Below, piece by piece: positions 17,117-26,746 of a stretch of DNA of 64,000 nt. The number at the start of each line of letters is the position of its first letter. Positions within the stretch are counted from its first letter, which is position 1. The translations under genes were made by a program, and so were the position numbers. The notes beneath the pieces are model-generated. The model ran no database searches and had not been told where the DNA came from. It was given only the letters and a program-made list of their open reading frames with translations. The stretch is from contig NZ_PQGA01000001.1 in NCBI RefSeq assembly GCF_002917095.1, forward strand, positions 186,001 through 250,000. The letters are read 5' to 3'. The stretch comes from Paraburkholderia eburnea (GTDB lineage Bacteria; Pseudomonadota; Gammaproteobacteria; Burkholderiales; Burkholderiaceae).

Positions 17117-19348
17117 TTACCCCCGGCTCTTGTATTGCTGGATCGCCTTCAGGCTCTCGTCGAGCGTGGGCAGCGCGACCGCAGCCGATCCGGCATCCAC
17201 CTGCTTGAGCAGATCGCGCACGTTCTGCGTCTCTTTCGAGGCGCTGTCGAAGTAACGCGCGAGCGCGGCGTCGGCGGCGGCGAGGTCGGACTTGAGCGTG
17301 GTTTCGTTGCGCGAGAGCAGCGAGAGGCGCGCCGACAGCAGACGCAGCTTCACGTTCTCACGCACGAAATAGCCCTGGTCGGGCGAGGCGAGCATGGCGT
17401 CGGCGTTGTCGATGCGGCGCACCTGCACGAGGCTCGCGATCTGCTGGCCGATCCCGCTCGCGAACGTGTCGAGCCAAGCCTTCCAGCGCGGCTGGCCGGT
17501 CGCGGCGGCGGTCTTTGCGACGTCCGCGGGCGTGGCGGCCTCGGGCTTGGTATGCGCGACGAGCGCCTCGCCCGCGAGCGGCAGCGTGTCGATGGCGGCA
17601 AGCGCCGTGTCGAGCTTGATCGCCAGACCCGCGAGATCGGTGGACGGCGCGGCCTTGAGCTTGTCGGTGTCCTGCGCGATGGCCTTGCGCACCGCGAGCG
17701 CCTGCGGGCTGTCCGAGGCGGCGAGGCGCGTGTCCGCGCTTTGCAGCGCGAAGAGCGCGAGTTGCGTGTTGCCGGTCAATTGCAGTTGCTCGCTGGCGCT
17801 GGAGAGCATCTGGCCGACTTCGGCGAGGGTCCAGTCGTCGCGGTTTTTGGCGAGATCGGCGTATTGCTGGGCGAGCGCCTGCTGCGAGGTCTGTGCGTCG
17901 GCGATCTTGCCTTCGAGCTGCGACATCTGCTTGTCGATCTGCTGGGCGCTGGTGACGGCCTGATCGGCGCGTGCGCGCAGCGCGGCGGTCTGCTGGTCGG
18001 CGGCCTGCTGGCGCTGCGCGAGCGCTGCGTCCATGCGGTCGAGCTTGCGGTTGAGCGCGTAGCCGCCCGCGCCCGCGCCGGCAGCGATCAGCACCACCAC
18101 GAGCCAGAGAATCGCGGAGCCCGCGCCGCTGCGGCGCGCACTGGAGCCGGACGGCGTCGGCGGCGGCGCGGAGGCATACGACGATGCGGGCCGCGCGGAC
18201 GCAGACGCAGACGAGGTGGACGAAGAAGCCGCAGCGCTTTGCGTCACTGCGGAAGCGGGCGTTGCGCCTGAGTTGGGAACGTGGCTGGAATCGTTCTGAT
18301 CAGTCATGCGTGATTGTGCCGGCGGCGAGGCCGGGGTGTTCTGAACCGGTTGAGCCGCGGACTGCGCGGCTGAAGAACCATCTGGGGAAACCGAGGCTGC
18401 CGGCTGGGACGATGACCGGGGCAATGCAAGCCCGAGCAGCGTGTCGACGATGCGCTCGTCGCCCGCGCCGGACACCGTAATCCTATCAAAACCCAATGAG
18501 CGCGCCGTCTCGGCGATCCTTGGGTGCGGCGCGACCAGATGCGCGTGGCGCAGTTCGACGATTTCGCCCGCCGTGAGGTGTTCGCGCGCGAGTTCGTCGA
18601 GATTGCGCACGCCTTCGGAACTGGTCACGAGCCAGGCGTGCGGCGCGCCTTCGAGCAGCCTGTGCACCGCCGTCCACGCGCCGATGGGCGGCTCCGGCAC
18701 GATGCGGCGGTAGGCGGCGACGGTTTCGACTTCGGCGCCCGCTTCGCGCAGGCGGTCGGCGAGCCATTCGCGCCCGCCGTCGCCGCGCACGATCAGCACG
18801 CGCTTGCCCGCGAAGGCATTCTCGCCGAGCGTCTTTTCGAGCGCCGCGTACAGCGATTCGGAGTCGAAGCGCGCCGGTTCCTCGTCGGCGGTCCCGGCCG
18901 GGCTGATGACGCGATGATCGGGCGCGGTTACGCCATGGCGCGCAAGCGCGGCGACGCTGGCCGGACCCACCACGCCGATGGGCAGCGCGTGCGGCCAGAT
19001 CGACGAAATCGCGCTGTAGCAGTCGAACGCGCGGTCGATGGCGTTGGGCGAGACGAACACCACGAGCGCGTAGCGGTCGAGCGCGCCGAGCGCCTCGCGC
19101 AGCGGCGCGCCATCGCGCACGGGTGCGATGGCGATGAGCGGGAAATCGAGCGGCGCGAGAGCGCGAGCGCGCAGCAGCGTGGCGAGCGTATCCGACTGAC
19201 CGGCCGGACGGGTGATCACGACCGTGAACGGCTCGACGGCGTGGCCCGCTGACGGCGCAGGATGCGCACTATCGACCGGGCCGACCCATTCGTCGGGCTG
19301 GGCCGAAGCGGGCGTGCCGTCACGGCGCGGCTGCCAGGGGCTCGTCAT
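17117..19348 (-). CDS. hemDX: Fused uroporphyrinogen-III synthase / HemX membrane protein
   Basis: A 743-residue fusion. Residues about 40-305 are uroporphyrinogen-III synthase (opening [44 protein letters not shown]), which closes hydroxymethylbilane to uroporphyrinogen III. A Ser/Ala/Pro-rich linker follows. From about residue 348 (internal Met at 18307, [11 protein letters not shown]) comes a HemX part with one membrane span ([21 protein letters not shown]) and a long Ala/Gln coiled coil ([18 protein letters not shown]). HemX was once called uroporphyrin-III C-methyltransferase, but no SAM methylase domain is visible. Its start overlaps the hemC stop (ATGA). Such fusions are known in Burkholderiaceae. 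Confidence 0.93.
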   Translation of the reverse strand: MTSPWQPRRDGTPASAQPDEWVGPVDSAHPAPSAGHAVEPFTVVITRPAGQSDTLATLLRARALAPLDFPLIAIAPVRDGAPLREALGALDRYALVVFVSPNAIDRAFDCYSAISSIWPHALPIGVVGPASVAALARHGVTAPDHRVISPAGTADEEPARFDSESLYAALEKTLGENAFAGKRVLIVRGDGGREWLADRLREAGAEVETVAAYRRIVPEPPIGAWTAVHRLLEGAPHAWLVTSSEGVRNLDELAREHLTAGEIVELRHAHLVAPHPRIAETARSLGFDRITVSGAGDERIVDTLLGLALPRSSSQPAASVSPDGSSAAQSAAQPVQNTPASPPAQSRMTDQNDSSHVPNSGATPASAVTQSAAASSSTSSASASARPASSYASAPPPTPSGSSARRSGAGSAILWLVVVLIAAGAGAGGYALNRKLDRMDAALAQRQQAADQQTAALRARADQAVTSAQQIDKQMSQLEGKIADAQTSQQALAQQYADLAKNRDDWTLAEVGQMLSSASEQLQLTGNTQLALFALQSADTRLAASDSPQALAVRKAIAQDTDKLKAAPSTDLAGLAIKLDTALAAIDTLPLAGEALVAHTKPEAATPADVAKTAAATGQPRWKAWLDTFASGIGQQIASLVQVRRIDNADAMLASPDQGYFVRENVKLRLLSARLSLLSRNETTLKSDLAAADAALARYFDSASKETQNVRDLLKQVDAGSAAVALPTLDESLKAIQQYKSRG

Positions 19349-20412
19349 CGTCCGTCCGCGCCGCGGGTGGGATCGTCCGAGCCGGGCCGCGTTACTGAAG
19401 GGGGCGAAGGTGGCGAATTCGGCACGCGCTGCTCTTCAGGACCGGCCTCGGCGAGCGCGCGCACGATGTCCAGCGCGCCTTGGGCGATCAGATCGTCGGC
19501 GACCTTGCGGCCGAGCGCGACGGCTTCTTCGACAGTCGCGGGTGCGGCGGCTTCTTCGGCGGCCAGCACGCGGCTCGCGTCGGGCGTGGAGAGGGTGCCG
19601 CGCAGCGCCAGCTTGCCGTCCTGCCACTGCGCGTAGGCCGCGAGCGGCACCGAGCAACTACCGCCCAGCGCGCGCGACACCATGCGTTCGGCCTCGACGG
19701 CCTTGGCGGTGGCGTCGTCGTGCAGCGGCGCGAGCCACGCGGCGACATCGGCGCGATCGGCGCGGATTTCAATGCCGAGCGCGCCCTGCCCCGCTGCCGG
19801 CAGGCTGTCCTCGGGGGCGAGCAGCGCGCGGATGCGCGTGCTTAAGCCCAGGCGCTTGAGGCCCGCGGCCGCGAGGATGATGGCCGCGTAATCGCCGCGA
19901 TCGAGCTTGGACAGACGCGTGTCGAGGTTGCCGCGCAGCGGCTTCACGTCCAGATGCGGATAGCGCGCGCGGATCATCGACTCGCGGCGCAGGCTGGAGG
20001 TGCCGACCACGGCGCCCGGCGGCAGCGCCGCCAGCGAGTCATAGTCGTTCGACACGAAGGCGTCGCGCGGATCTTCGCGCTCCATGATGGCCGTGAGCGC
20101 GAAGCCCTCGGGCAGCTCCATCGGCACGTCCTTGAGCGAGTGCACGGCGAGATCGGCGTGGCCATCGGCTAGCGCCTGCTCCAGTTCCTTGACGAACAAC
20201 CCCTTACCGCCGACTTTCGAAAGCGTGCGATCGAGAATTTGATCGCCACGGGTGGTCATTCCGACGATTTTCACGTCGCAGGATGGATATAATTTGTGCA
20301 GCGCAGCTTGAACATGTTCGGCCTGCCACATCGCAAGGCGGCTCTCCCGCGAAGCGATGACCAGCGTGCGCGGTGTGGCCGACATGGGTGCGGATAACGT
20401 CTCGGAATTCAT
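19345..20412 (-). CDS. hemC: Porphobilinogen deaminase (hydroxymethylbilane synthase)
   Basis: A 355-residue enzyme that joins four porphobilinogen units into hydroxymethylbilane. Conserved parts: [54 protein letters not shown], and the dipyrromethane-cofactor cysteine in [13 protein letters not shown]. The start is the ATG at 20412 ([10 protein letters not shown]); longer readings are out of keeping with the family. It carries a Pro/Ser/Asp tail of about 25 residues. It is first in the hemC-hemDX-hemY operon. Confidence 0.96.
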   Translation of the reverse strand: MNSETLSAPMSATPRTLVIASRESRLAMWQAEHVQAALHKLYPSCDVKIVGMTTRGDQILDRTLSKVGGKGLFVKELEQALADGHADLAVHSLKDVPMELPEGFALTAIMEREDPRDAFVSNDYDSLAALPPGAVVGTSSLRRESMIRARYPHLDVKPLRGNLDTRLSKLDRGDYAAIILAAAGLKRLGLSTRIRALLAPEDSLPAAGQGALGIEIRADRADVAAWLAPLHDDATAKAVEAERMVSRALGGSCSVPLAAYAQWQDGKLALRGTLSTPDASRVLAAEEAAAPATVEEAVALGRKVADDLIAQGALDIVRALAEAGPEEQRVPNSPPSPPSVTRPGSDDPTRGADGR

Positions 20413-20966
20413 GGCAAGCACATCGAATGACGGGTTCGAAAAACAGAATCGGATAACAGGCAATGTTAGCACGCGCCCCTTTTTCCGCTTGCCCGCTGGG
20501 CGACCGGAGGCGGCGAAAAGCCCCTCCAGGCGGTAAAGCCGGGGCGTGCGGCGGCAAGGAAGAGACCCGCGCTCGACAAAGCGCCACGTGCACCAGCACG
20601 GCTCATTGGAGCCGCGCGCGTGCACGACGCCCGCATGGCATTGCCATGAAGCGCGCGTTGCCCCATTCTCTTCCTTTCCGTGCGCAGGCCAGGCGTGCGT
20701 GCGCACCCTCATGCGCGGCGACGCCTGCGAGCCATGCCGGCTCCCGATTCGTCGGATGTTTGGTTTGCTGTTTCGTCTTTAGATTCGCCACGCGCATGTT
20801 GCGCTCCAGGTTGCACCGAAGTACCTGAGTCGCGGTCCCGGCCGCGGCCATGCAGTTGGCAGTCCCCAATCGAAAATCTGTTCATCCCCTGTGGGTCTGA
20901 TCGGGACATGTGCGCCCGAACGGGGCTCATGCAGGGCAATTGCTGGCTAGTCTTGAGGAAAACATC
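20413..20966. other. Divergent intergenic region hemC / ppc
   Basis: About 550 bp with no convincing gene. It must contain both promoters. The half near ppc (20760-20960) is less GC-rich than its surroundings. I see no clear riboswitch, operator palindrome or terminator. Confidence 0.4.
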
Positions 20967-23900
20967 GTGAAGTCTTCCGGATCGGCGCGCGCAGAGCGCC
21001 GCAACAACGCATCGCAGAACGCAACTTCCGCAGCCGAGGTACAGGCGGAAAAATCCACAGGCACGAAGACCACGAAGACAGCGAAAGCCACGACCGGGAT
21101 CGCCACGCAGGCCGCCACGCGCAGTGCGGCCGAGTCCGCCAGCGCGCCCAAGGCTGCGAAGGCGTCGAAGGCAGTCAAGGCCGAAAAGGCCACGAAGGCG
21201 GCCAGGGCCGTCCAGCAACCGAAGGCCGCAAAGCCCGCGAAGGCCGCAAAGCCCGCGAAGCCCGCCAGCCCCGCCCGCAACGGCCGCGCACGCGACGACA
21301 AGGACCAGCCGCTCTTCGAAGACATCCGCTATCTCGGCCGCCTGCTCGGCGAGGTGCTGCGCGAACAGGAAGGCGACGCCGTATTCGATGTGGTGGAAAC
21401 GATCCGCCAGACCGCCGTGCGCTTTCGTCGCGAGGACGACAACACCGCCGCGCTCGCGCTCGAAAAGCAGCTTCGCTCGCTCTCGCCCGAGCAGACCGTG
21501 AGCGTCGTGCGCGCCTTCAGCTATTTCTCGCATCTCGCGAACATCGCCGAAGACCGCCATCGCAACCGCCGCCGCCGCATCCACGATCTGCAGGGATCGG
21601 CCCCGCAGGCCGGCACGATCGCGCATTCGCTCGAACGTCTCGCGCAAGCCGGCGCGGCCGCCACGCCCGTGCTGCAGCAGTTCTTCAACGACGCGCTGAT
21701 CGTGCCCGTGCTCACCGCGCACCCCACGGAAGTGCAGCGCAAGAGCACGCTCGATTCGCAGCACGACATCGCGCGCCTGCTCGCCGAGCGCGATCAGCCG
21801 CTCACGCATCGCGAACGCGAACAGAACGAAGCGCTGCTGCGCGCGCGCGTCACCTCGCTGTGGCAGACGCGCATGCTGCGCGAATCGCGCCTGACGGTCG
21901 GCGACGAAATCGAAAATGCCCTGTCGTACTACCACACGACCTTCCTGAGCGAAATTCCCGCGCTGTACGGCGAGATCGAAACGCAGCTCAAGGAACACGG
22001 CCTGGCCGCGCGCCTGCCCGCGTTCCTGCAGATGGGCAGCTGGATCGGCGGCGATCGCGACGGCAATCCGAATGTCACGGCGGCCACGCTCGAAGAAGCG
22101 AGCGAGCGCCAGGCGCAGGTGATCCTGCAGCACTACCTCGACGAAGTGCACAAGCTGGGGGCGGAGCTGTCGGTGTCGAATCTGCTCGCGGGCGCGAGCG
22201 ACGAACTCAAGGCGCTGGCCGAGGCCTCGCCCGACCAGTCGCCGCATCGCGTCGACGAGCCGTATCGCCGCGCGCTGATCGGCGTGTACACGCGCCTCGC
22301 GGCAAGCGCGCGCGTGCGTCTGGGCGAAGGCGTGGTGGCCGTGCGCAGCGCGGGCCGCAACGCCGCGCCCGTGCGTGCGCAGCCTTACGCCGATGCCGCC
22401 GAATTCTCGCGCGATCTGCGCGTGCTGACGGATTCGCTCGCCGAGCATCACGGCGCCTCGCTCGCGACGCCGCGTCTCGCGCCGCTCCTGCGCGCGGTCG
22501 AAGTGTTCGGCTTTCACCTGGCCTCGATCGACCTGCGCCAAAGCTCGGACATCCACGAAGCCGTGATCGCCGAACTGCTCGCGCGCGCGGGTATCGAGGC
22601 CGATTACGCGGCGCTCTCCGAAGACGACAAGCAGATCCTGCTGATCGCCCAACTGGCCGATCCGCGCACGCTGCGCTCTCCGTATCTCGACTATTCCGAT
22701 CTCGTGAAGAGCGAGCTGGGCGTGCTGGAAATGGCGCGCGTGACGCGCGAGAAGTTCGGCGCGCGCGCGGTGCGCAACTACATCATCTCGCACACCGAAA
22801 CGGTGTCCGACCTGCTGGAAGTGATGCTGCTGCAGAAGGAAACCGGCCTCACGACCGGGCGCCTCGGTCACGCGGACGACCCCGCGAAGGCCGCGCTGAT
22901 GGTGATTCCGCTCTTCGAGACGATCCCCGACTTGCGCCACGCCTCGGGCATCATGCGCGACCTGCTCGCGCTGCCGGGCATCGACGGCATCGTCGAGCAT
23001 TGGGGCAACGAGCAGGAAATCATGCTCGGCTACTCGGACAGCAACAAGGACGGCGGCTTCCTCACCTCGAACTGGGAGCTGTACCGGTCGGAGCTGGCGC
23101 TCGTCGCGCTCTACAAGGAACGCGGCATCACGCTGCGCCTGTTCCACGGCCGTGGGGGCACGGTCGGACGCGGAGGCGGCCCGACCTATAACGCCATCCT
23201 CTCGCAGCCGCCGGGCACGGTCGAAGGCCAGATCCGCCTGACCGAGCAGGGCGAAGTCATCGCGTCGAAGTTCGGCAATCCGGAGATCGGCCGCCGCAAC
23301 CTGGAAACGGTCATCGCCGCGACGCTCGAAGCCACGCTGCTGCCGATGGGCAAGAACGCGGGCGCGCCCGATCAACTGTCCGACTTCGAAGAGACGATGC
23401 AAAAGCTCTCCGACGATGCGATGGCCGCGTACCGCTCGCTCGTCTACGAGACGCCGGGCTTCACCGACTACTTCTTCGCCTCGACGCCGATCACGGAAAT
23501 CGCCGAACTCAACATCGGCAGCCGCCCGGCCTCGCGCAAGCTGCAGGACCCGAAGAACCGCAAGATCGACGATCTGCGCGCGATTCCGTGGGGCTTCTCG
23601 TGGGGCCAATGCCGCCTGCTGCTGACGGGCTGGTACGGCTTCGGCAGCGCGGTGTCGGCGTATCTCGACGAGGCGGGCAGCGACGCCGAACGCACGCGGC
23701 GTCTGGCGATGTTCAAGAAGATGTACAAGAGCTGGCCGTTCTTCTCGAACCTGCTCTCGAACATGGACATGACGCTCGCAAAGACGGATCTCGCGGTGGC
23801 GTCGCGCTATGCGCAGCTCGTCGCCGACAAGAAGCTGCGCAAGCACGTGTTCGAGCGCATCGTCGCCGAATGGGAGCGCACGACCCGGGTGCTCGACGAG

Positions 23901-24104
23901 ATCACGGGTTCGAACGGGCGTCTGGCCGATAACCCGCTGCTCGCGCGCTCGATCAAGAACCGCTTCCCGTACCTCGATCCGCTCAACCACTTGCAGGTCG
24001 AGCTGATCAAGCGCTACCGCGCCGGCGACCCGAGCCCGCGCGTGCGGCGCGGGATTCACCTGACGATCAACGGGATTGCGGCGGGCTTGCGTAATACGGG
24101 TTGA
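20967..24104 (+). CDS. ppc: Phosphoenolpyruvate carboxylase with Ala/Lys-rich N-terminal tail
   Basis: A 1045-residue enzyme making oxaloacetate from PEP and bicarbonate to refill the TCA cycle. Catalytic signatures are complete: [11 protein letters not shown] (about residue 250), [10 protein letters not shown], and [14 protein letters not shown]; the C-terminus ends in the expected [11 protein letters not shown]. The start is the GTG at 20967 with GAGG 10 nt upstream. The first 112 residues are unlike normal PEP carboxylase: rich in Ala, Lys, Thr and Ser, with [15 protein letters not shown] encoded by an 18-bp tandem repeat (21221-21256). Beyond that tail the length (about 930) is normal. 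Confidence 0.95.
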   Translation: MKSSGSARAERRNNASQNATSAAEVQAEKSTGTKTTKTAKATTGIATQAATRSAAESASAPKAAKASKAVKAEKATKAARAVQQPKAAKPAKAAKPAKPASPARNGRARDDKDQPLFEDIRYLGRLLGEVLREQEGDAVFDVVETIRQTAVRFRREDDNTAALALEKQLRSLSPEQTVSVVRAFSYFSHLANIAEDRHRNRRRRIHDLQGSAPQAGTIAHSLERLAQAGAAATPVLQQFFNDALIVPVLTAHPTEVQRKSTLDSQHDIARLLAERDQPLTHREREQNEALLRARVTSLWQTRMLRESRLTVGDEIENALSYYHTTFLSEIPALYGEIETQLKEHGLAARLPAFLQMGSWIGGDRDGNPNVTAATLEEASERQAQVILQHYLDEVHKLGAELSVSNLLAGASDELKALAEASPDQSPHRVDEPYRRALIGVYTRLAASARVRLGEGVVAVRSAGRNAAPVRAQPYADAAEFSRDLRVLTDSLAEHHGASLATPRLAPLLRAVEVFGFHLASIDLRQSSDIHEAVIAELLARAGIEADYAALSEDDKQILLIAQLADPRTLRSPYLDYSDLVKSELGVLEMARVTREKFGARAVRNYIISHTETVSDLLEVMLLQKETGLTTGRLGHADDPAKAALMVIPLFETIPDLRHASGIMRDLLALPGIDGIVEHWGNEQEIMLGYSDSNKDGGFLTSNWELYRSELALVALYKERGITLRLFHGRGGTVGRGGGPTYNAILSQPPGTVEGQIRLTEQGEVIASKFGNPEIGRRNLETVIAATLEATLLPMGKNAGAPDQLSDFEETMQKLSDDAMAAYRSLVYETPGFTDYFFASTPITEIAELNIGSRPASRKLQDPKNRKIDDLRAIPWGFSWGQCRLLLTGWYGFGSAVSAYLDEAGSDAERTRRLAMFKKMYKSWPFFSNLLSNMDMTLAKTDLAVASRYAQLVADKKLRKHVFERIVAEWERTTRVLDEITGSNGRLADNPLLARSIKNRFPYLDPLNHLQVELIKRYRAGDPSPRVRRGIHLTINGIAAGLRNTG

Positions 24105-24120
24105 GCGTCAGGGATAGGTG

Positions 24121-24162
24121 GAAAAGCCTCGCAGATTGTTGATCTGCGAGGCTTTTTTCTTT
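24121..24162 (+). terminator. Intrinsic terminator of ppc
   Basis: A long stem AAAAGCCTCGCAGAT / ATCTGCGAGGCTTTT, followed by TTCTTTT, begins 16 bp after the ppc stop codon. Confidence 0.93.
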
Positions 24163-24187
24163 TGGGGGCGATAACAAGATGACCTGG

Positions 24188-24209
24188 TTTGATGCAAAAT
24201 CGCATCAAA
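24188..24209. promoter_or_regulatory. Palindromic operator upstream of vapBC
   Basis: TTTGATGC (24188-24195) and GCATCAAA (24202-24209) are perfect inverted arms with a 6-nt AT-rich spacer. They lie 21 bp before the vapB start. Type II antitoxins usually repress their own operon at such sites, so this is the likely VapB/VapBC operator. Confidence 0.7.
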
Positions 24210-24230
24210 TGGAGAATCACGGAGAACATC

Positions 24231-24437
24231 GTGCGAACTACAGTGACTTTGGACGACGCGCTTTACGAGAAGGCACTCGAAATGGCTGACCCCGATATGG
24301 ACAAGTCCGATCTCTTTCGCGAAGCCATCAAGACCTTTGTACGGGTTCAAGCCGCCAAGCGGCTCGCCGCGTTGGGCGGCAGCATGCCCGACATGGCCGA
24401 TGTTCCACGGCGCCGCGCCGACACGGACACGCTATGA
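24231..24437 (+). CDS. vapB: Type II antitoxin, VapB family
   Basis: A 68-residue antitoxin. The N-terminal ribbon-helix-helix DNA-binding region ([18 protein letters not shown] ... [13 protein letters not shown]) fits the VapB group that pairs with PIN toxins; the C-terminal part ([13 protein letters not shown]) would wrap the toxin. The start is the GTG at 24231 behind GGAG (24221-24224). A longer reading from the TTG/ATG at 24189-24192 would begin inside the putative operator and is rejected. Its stop overlaps the vapC start (ATGA), as usual for translationally coupled toxin-antitoxin pairs. Confidence 0.88.
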   Translation: MRTTVTLDDALYEKALEMADPDMDKSDLFREAIKTFVRVQAAKRLAALGGSMPDMADVPRRRADTDTL

Positions 24438-24814
24438 ACGTGCTGGTGGATTCGTCGGTATGGGTCGATCACTTCCGACGCCGCAACACGAAGCTGATTG
24501 AGCTCATGGTGTGGGACCAGGCGCTGAGCCACCCGCTTGTCGTTGCGGAACTGGCGTGCGGCACGCCCCCCTCACCGCGCGAACGCACGCTCGGCGACAT
24601 CGGCCTCCTGCAAGCGACCAGGCAGATTAGCCTGCAGGAGGTGGTCGCCTTCATCGAGCGAGAAAAGCTCTACGGATTCGGTTGCGGTCTCGTCGACATG
24701 ATGCTGCTCGGCTCTGTGTTGATCACACCCGGCTCGCAACTGTGGACGCTCGACAAGCGGCTCCTGGCGCTCGCGGAACGCTTCGGCGTGGCGTATTCGT
24801 CGCCCATGCACTGA
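24434..24814 (+). CDS. vapC: Type II toxin, VapC PIN-domain ribonuclease
   Basis: A 126-residue PIN-domain toxin, probably an RNase acting on tRNA or rRNA. The four acidic residues that hold Mg2+ are present: Asp6 (LVDSSVW), Glu39 (VVAELACG), Asp88 (LVDMMLL) and Asp107 (TLDKRL). It overlaps vapB by 4 nt and ends 20 bp before the convergent methyltransferase gene. All active-site residues are intact, so the pair is probably functional. It sits in a short accessory patch between ppc and argH. Confidence 0.92.
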   Translation: MNVLVDSSVWVDHFRRRNTKLIELMVWDQALSHPLVVAELACGTPPSPRERTLGDIGLLQATRQISLQEVVAFIEREKLYGFGCGLVDMMLLGSVLITPGSQLWTLDKRLLALAERFGVAYSSPMH

Positions 24815-24833
24815 CCGCCACGCTGCCCTCGCC

Positions 24834-25598
24834 TCACCCCCGCCGCGTCCCTTCGATCATCAACGCGTCGAGCTTGAACGACCCATCGGCCTGCACGTCG
24901 AAGTACTGCTTCACCTCGTCGGGCGCGCTCGCCCACATCGAGCGGATCGCCGTCACCCGCTCGGGCGGCGTGCGCATGCGCGCCACCCACGTATCGAAGT
25001 CGATGTCGATGCGCCAGCGCTCGCTCACCGTCGCGTCGAAGCCCGCGCGATCGAGCATCGCCAGCCACTCGTCGGCGCGATAGTCGCGGATGTGCGAGGC
25101 GTCGCGCAGCACTTCCACCGCCTGGATATGCGTGTCGTACAGCGGATCGTCGATGCCGGCGATATCGATGAACTTGAGCCGGCCGCCCGGCTTGAGCACG
25201 CGATGCACGTCGGCGAGCGCGCGCGGCACGTCGCGCCAGTGGTGCGCGCTCATGCGGCTGATCGCCCAGTCGAAGCTGCCGTCTTCGAACGGCAGCGTTT
25301 CGGCGGCGCCCTGCTGCGTGCGGATGCGGGTCAAGCCGCGCGCTTTTGCGGCGGCTTCGACCGTCGCGAGCATCTGCGGCGCAATGTCGTAGGCCACCAC
25401 TTCGCGCACGTGGGGCGCCACGGCGAAGCTCGCGTGGCCCGCGCCGCAGCCCATGTCCAGCACCGTCGCGTGGCCGTTGGTGGCCGCGAACGTGGCGGCG
25501 AGGTTGTCCAGATCCGCGCCGCTCGCGTGGACCTGGCTCGTGAGGTAGGCGGCGGCGGTCGAGCCGAAGGCGTCGGCGACCTGATCGTGATGCTTCAT
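24834..25598 (-). CDS. SAM-dependent class I methyltransferase
   Basis: A 254-residue soluble methyltransferase of the Methyltransf_11/UbiE-like group. Motif I is VLDMGCGAGHASF, the acidic end of strand 2 is VVAYDIAPQM, then GAAETLPFEDGSFDWAIS and the post-motif LKPGGRLKFIDIAG. The substrate is unknown. The start is the ATG at 25598, preceded by CAGGAG on the minus strand; a longer open frame to 25724 runs across the operator region and is not used. It is divergent from an MmyB-type regulator, which probably controls it. Confidence 0.88.
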   Translation of the reverse strand: MKHHDQVADAFGSTAAAYLTSQVHASGADLDNLAATFAATNGHATVLDMGCGAGHASFAVAPHVREVVAYDIAPQMLATVEAAAKARGLTRIRTQQGAAETLPFEDGSFDWAISRMSAHHWRDVPRALADVHRVLKPGGRLKFIDIAGIDDPLYDTHIQAVEVLRDASHIRDYRADEWLAMLDRAGFDATVSERWRIDIDFDTWVARMRTPPERVTAIRSMWASAPDEVKQYFDVQADGSFKLDALMIEGTRRG

Positions 25599-25702
25599 CG
25601 CATGCTCCTGTTTGCGGGGGGCGCGCGTAGCGCGCGGCGTGTCGTGTCTTCGTGAGGCGCGGCGCTCGTGCACCGCGTCTGCCGCTACAATAGAGCCCCA
25701 TC

Positions 25703-25735
25703 TGTACCAGTACAAGTTAAGCATTTATTCTGGTA
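25703..25735. promoter_or_regulatory. Inverted repeat in the methyltransferase/regulator divergent promoter
   Basis: TGTACCAGTACA (25703-25714) is a compact inverted repeat. TACCAG (25705-25710) is also mirrored by CTGGTA (25730-25735). The site lies in the 160-bp divergent gap, near a -10-like TACAAT at about 25686. It is a plausible operator for the adjacent HTH regulator; this is inference from position and symmetry. Confidence 0.5.
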
Positions 25736-25758
25736 TCAACAGCACCCGCCCCAGCACC

Positions 25759-26589
25759 ATGAGCACCGATACCCCCGCACCGTCGCACGACGCCGGTTCC
25801 GCCAGGACGCTCGACGCCACGCCCGCGCGCGCGCTCGGCGAATTCATCCGCGCCCATCGCGAGCGGCTTTCGCCCGAGGAAGTCGGCCTGCCGCCCGGCC
25901 CGCGCCGCCGCACGCCCGGCCTGCGCCGCGAGGAAGTCGCCCAGTTGTGCGGCGTGAGTCCCACCTGGTACACGTGGATCGAGCAGGGCCGCCCGGTGTC
26001 GGCATCGGCGGACGCGCTCGCGCGCATTGCCGTGGCGCTGCGACTGTCGCGCGCCGAACGCGCCTATCTGTTCGAACTGGCCGCGCAGCGCGACCCGGCC
26101 GAGCCCGACGCCCCCGGAGCCGGCGCCGCGCCCGAAACCCTGCTGCAGACCGTGCAACTGGTGGACGCGCCCGCCTATGTGCTCGACCGCCAGTGGACGG
26201 CGCTCGCGTGGAACGCCCACGCGGCCGACCTTTTCACGGGCTGGCTCGACGGCGAGAACGACCGCAATCTGCTGCGCTTCACCTTCACGCAGCCGCTCGG
26301 GCGCGAGTTGATCGTCGATTGGGAGACGCGCGCGCGACGCCTCGCCGCCGAATTCCGCGCCGATTCGATCCGCCATCTGAACGACGCGCCCACCCGCGCG
26401 CTGATCGATTCGCTGCTGGCGACGAGCGACGAATTCGCGCGCTACTGGGGCTCGCAGGACGTATTCGAGCGCGAAGGCGGACGGCGCGAGTTCAACCATC
26501 CCCGCCACGGCCGCATCGCCTACGACCAGATCACCCTCAAGCCCGCGCACCGCGAAGACCTCAAGCTGGTCGTGCTGGTGCGGCTCTGA
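25759..26589 (+). CDS. XRE-family transcriptional regulator with MmyB-like ligand domain
   Basis: A 276-residue regulator. The N-terminal helix-turn-helix (residues about 20-100) has the typical [29 protein letters not shown] signature split over helices. The C-terminal half matches the MmyB-like PAS-type domain ([32 protein letters not shown]), which in relatives binds a fatty-acid-like ligand. Family members often regulate a divergent oxidoreductase or methyltransferase gene, and here a methyltransferase gene is divergent. The start is the ATG at 25759. Confidence 0.9.
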   Translation: MSTDTPAPSHDAGSARTLDATPARALGEFIRAHRERLSPEEVGLPPGPRRRTPGLRREEVAQLCGVSPTWYTWIEQGRPVSASADALARIAVALRLSRAERAYLFELAAQRDPAEPDAPGAGAAPETLLQTVQLVDAPAYVLDRQWTALAWNAHAADLFTGWLDGENDRNLLRFTFTQPLGRELIVDWETRARRLAAEFRADSIRHLNDAPTRALIDSLLATSDEFARYWGSQDVFEREGGRREFNHPRHGRIAYDQITLKPAHREDLKLVVLVRL

Positions 26590-26746
26590 GCGCGTACCGA
26601 TCGAAAACCGCCGCGCCAGCCGCCCGGAGGCGCGGCGCGCGCCGATGGTAAAATCATCAGCTTCCCGCTGCGCGCGACGCCTGATGCGCCCTGCCGCGCG
26701 GCACGCTTTCTCACCGCTCGCTCACGTTTCATCACGCCCCATCACC

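Noticed and set aside
17117..18307. A uroporphyrin-III C-methyltransferase (SAM) activity for the HemX part
   Set aside because: The historical name suggests it, but no SAM-methylase motif is visible. The region is one membrane span and coiled coil.
20709..24059. An 1116-residue minus-strand ORF opposite ppc
   Set aside because: It is the antisense shadow of ppc, with Arg/Ala/Gly-rich composition and no domains. Similar long antisense ORFs occur opposite nadE, hemDX, argH, the decarboxylase gene and tamB for the same reason.
24189..24437. Longer vapB starting at 24189 or 24192
   Set aside because: It would start inside the perfect palindrome that is the likely operator. The GTG at 24231 has a good ribosome site and gives the normal antitoxin N-terminus.
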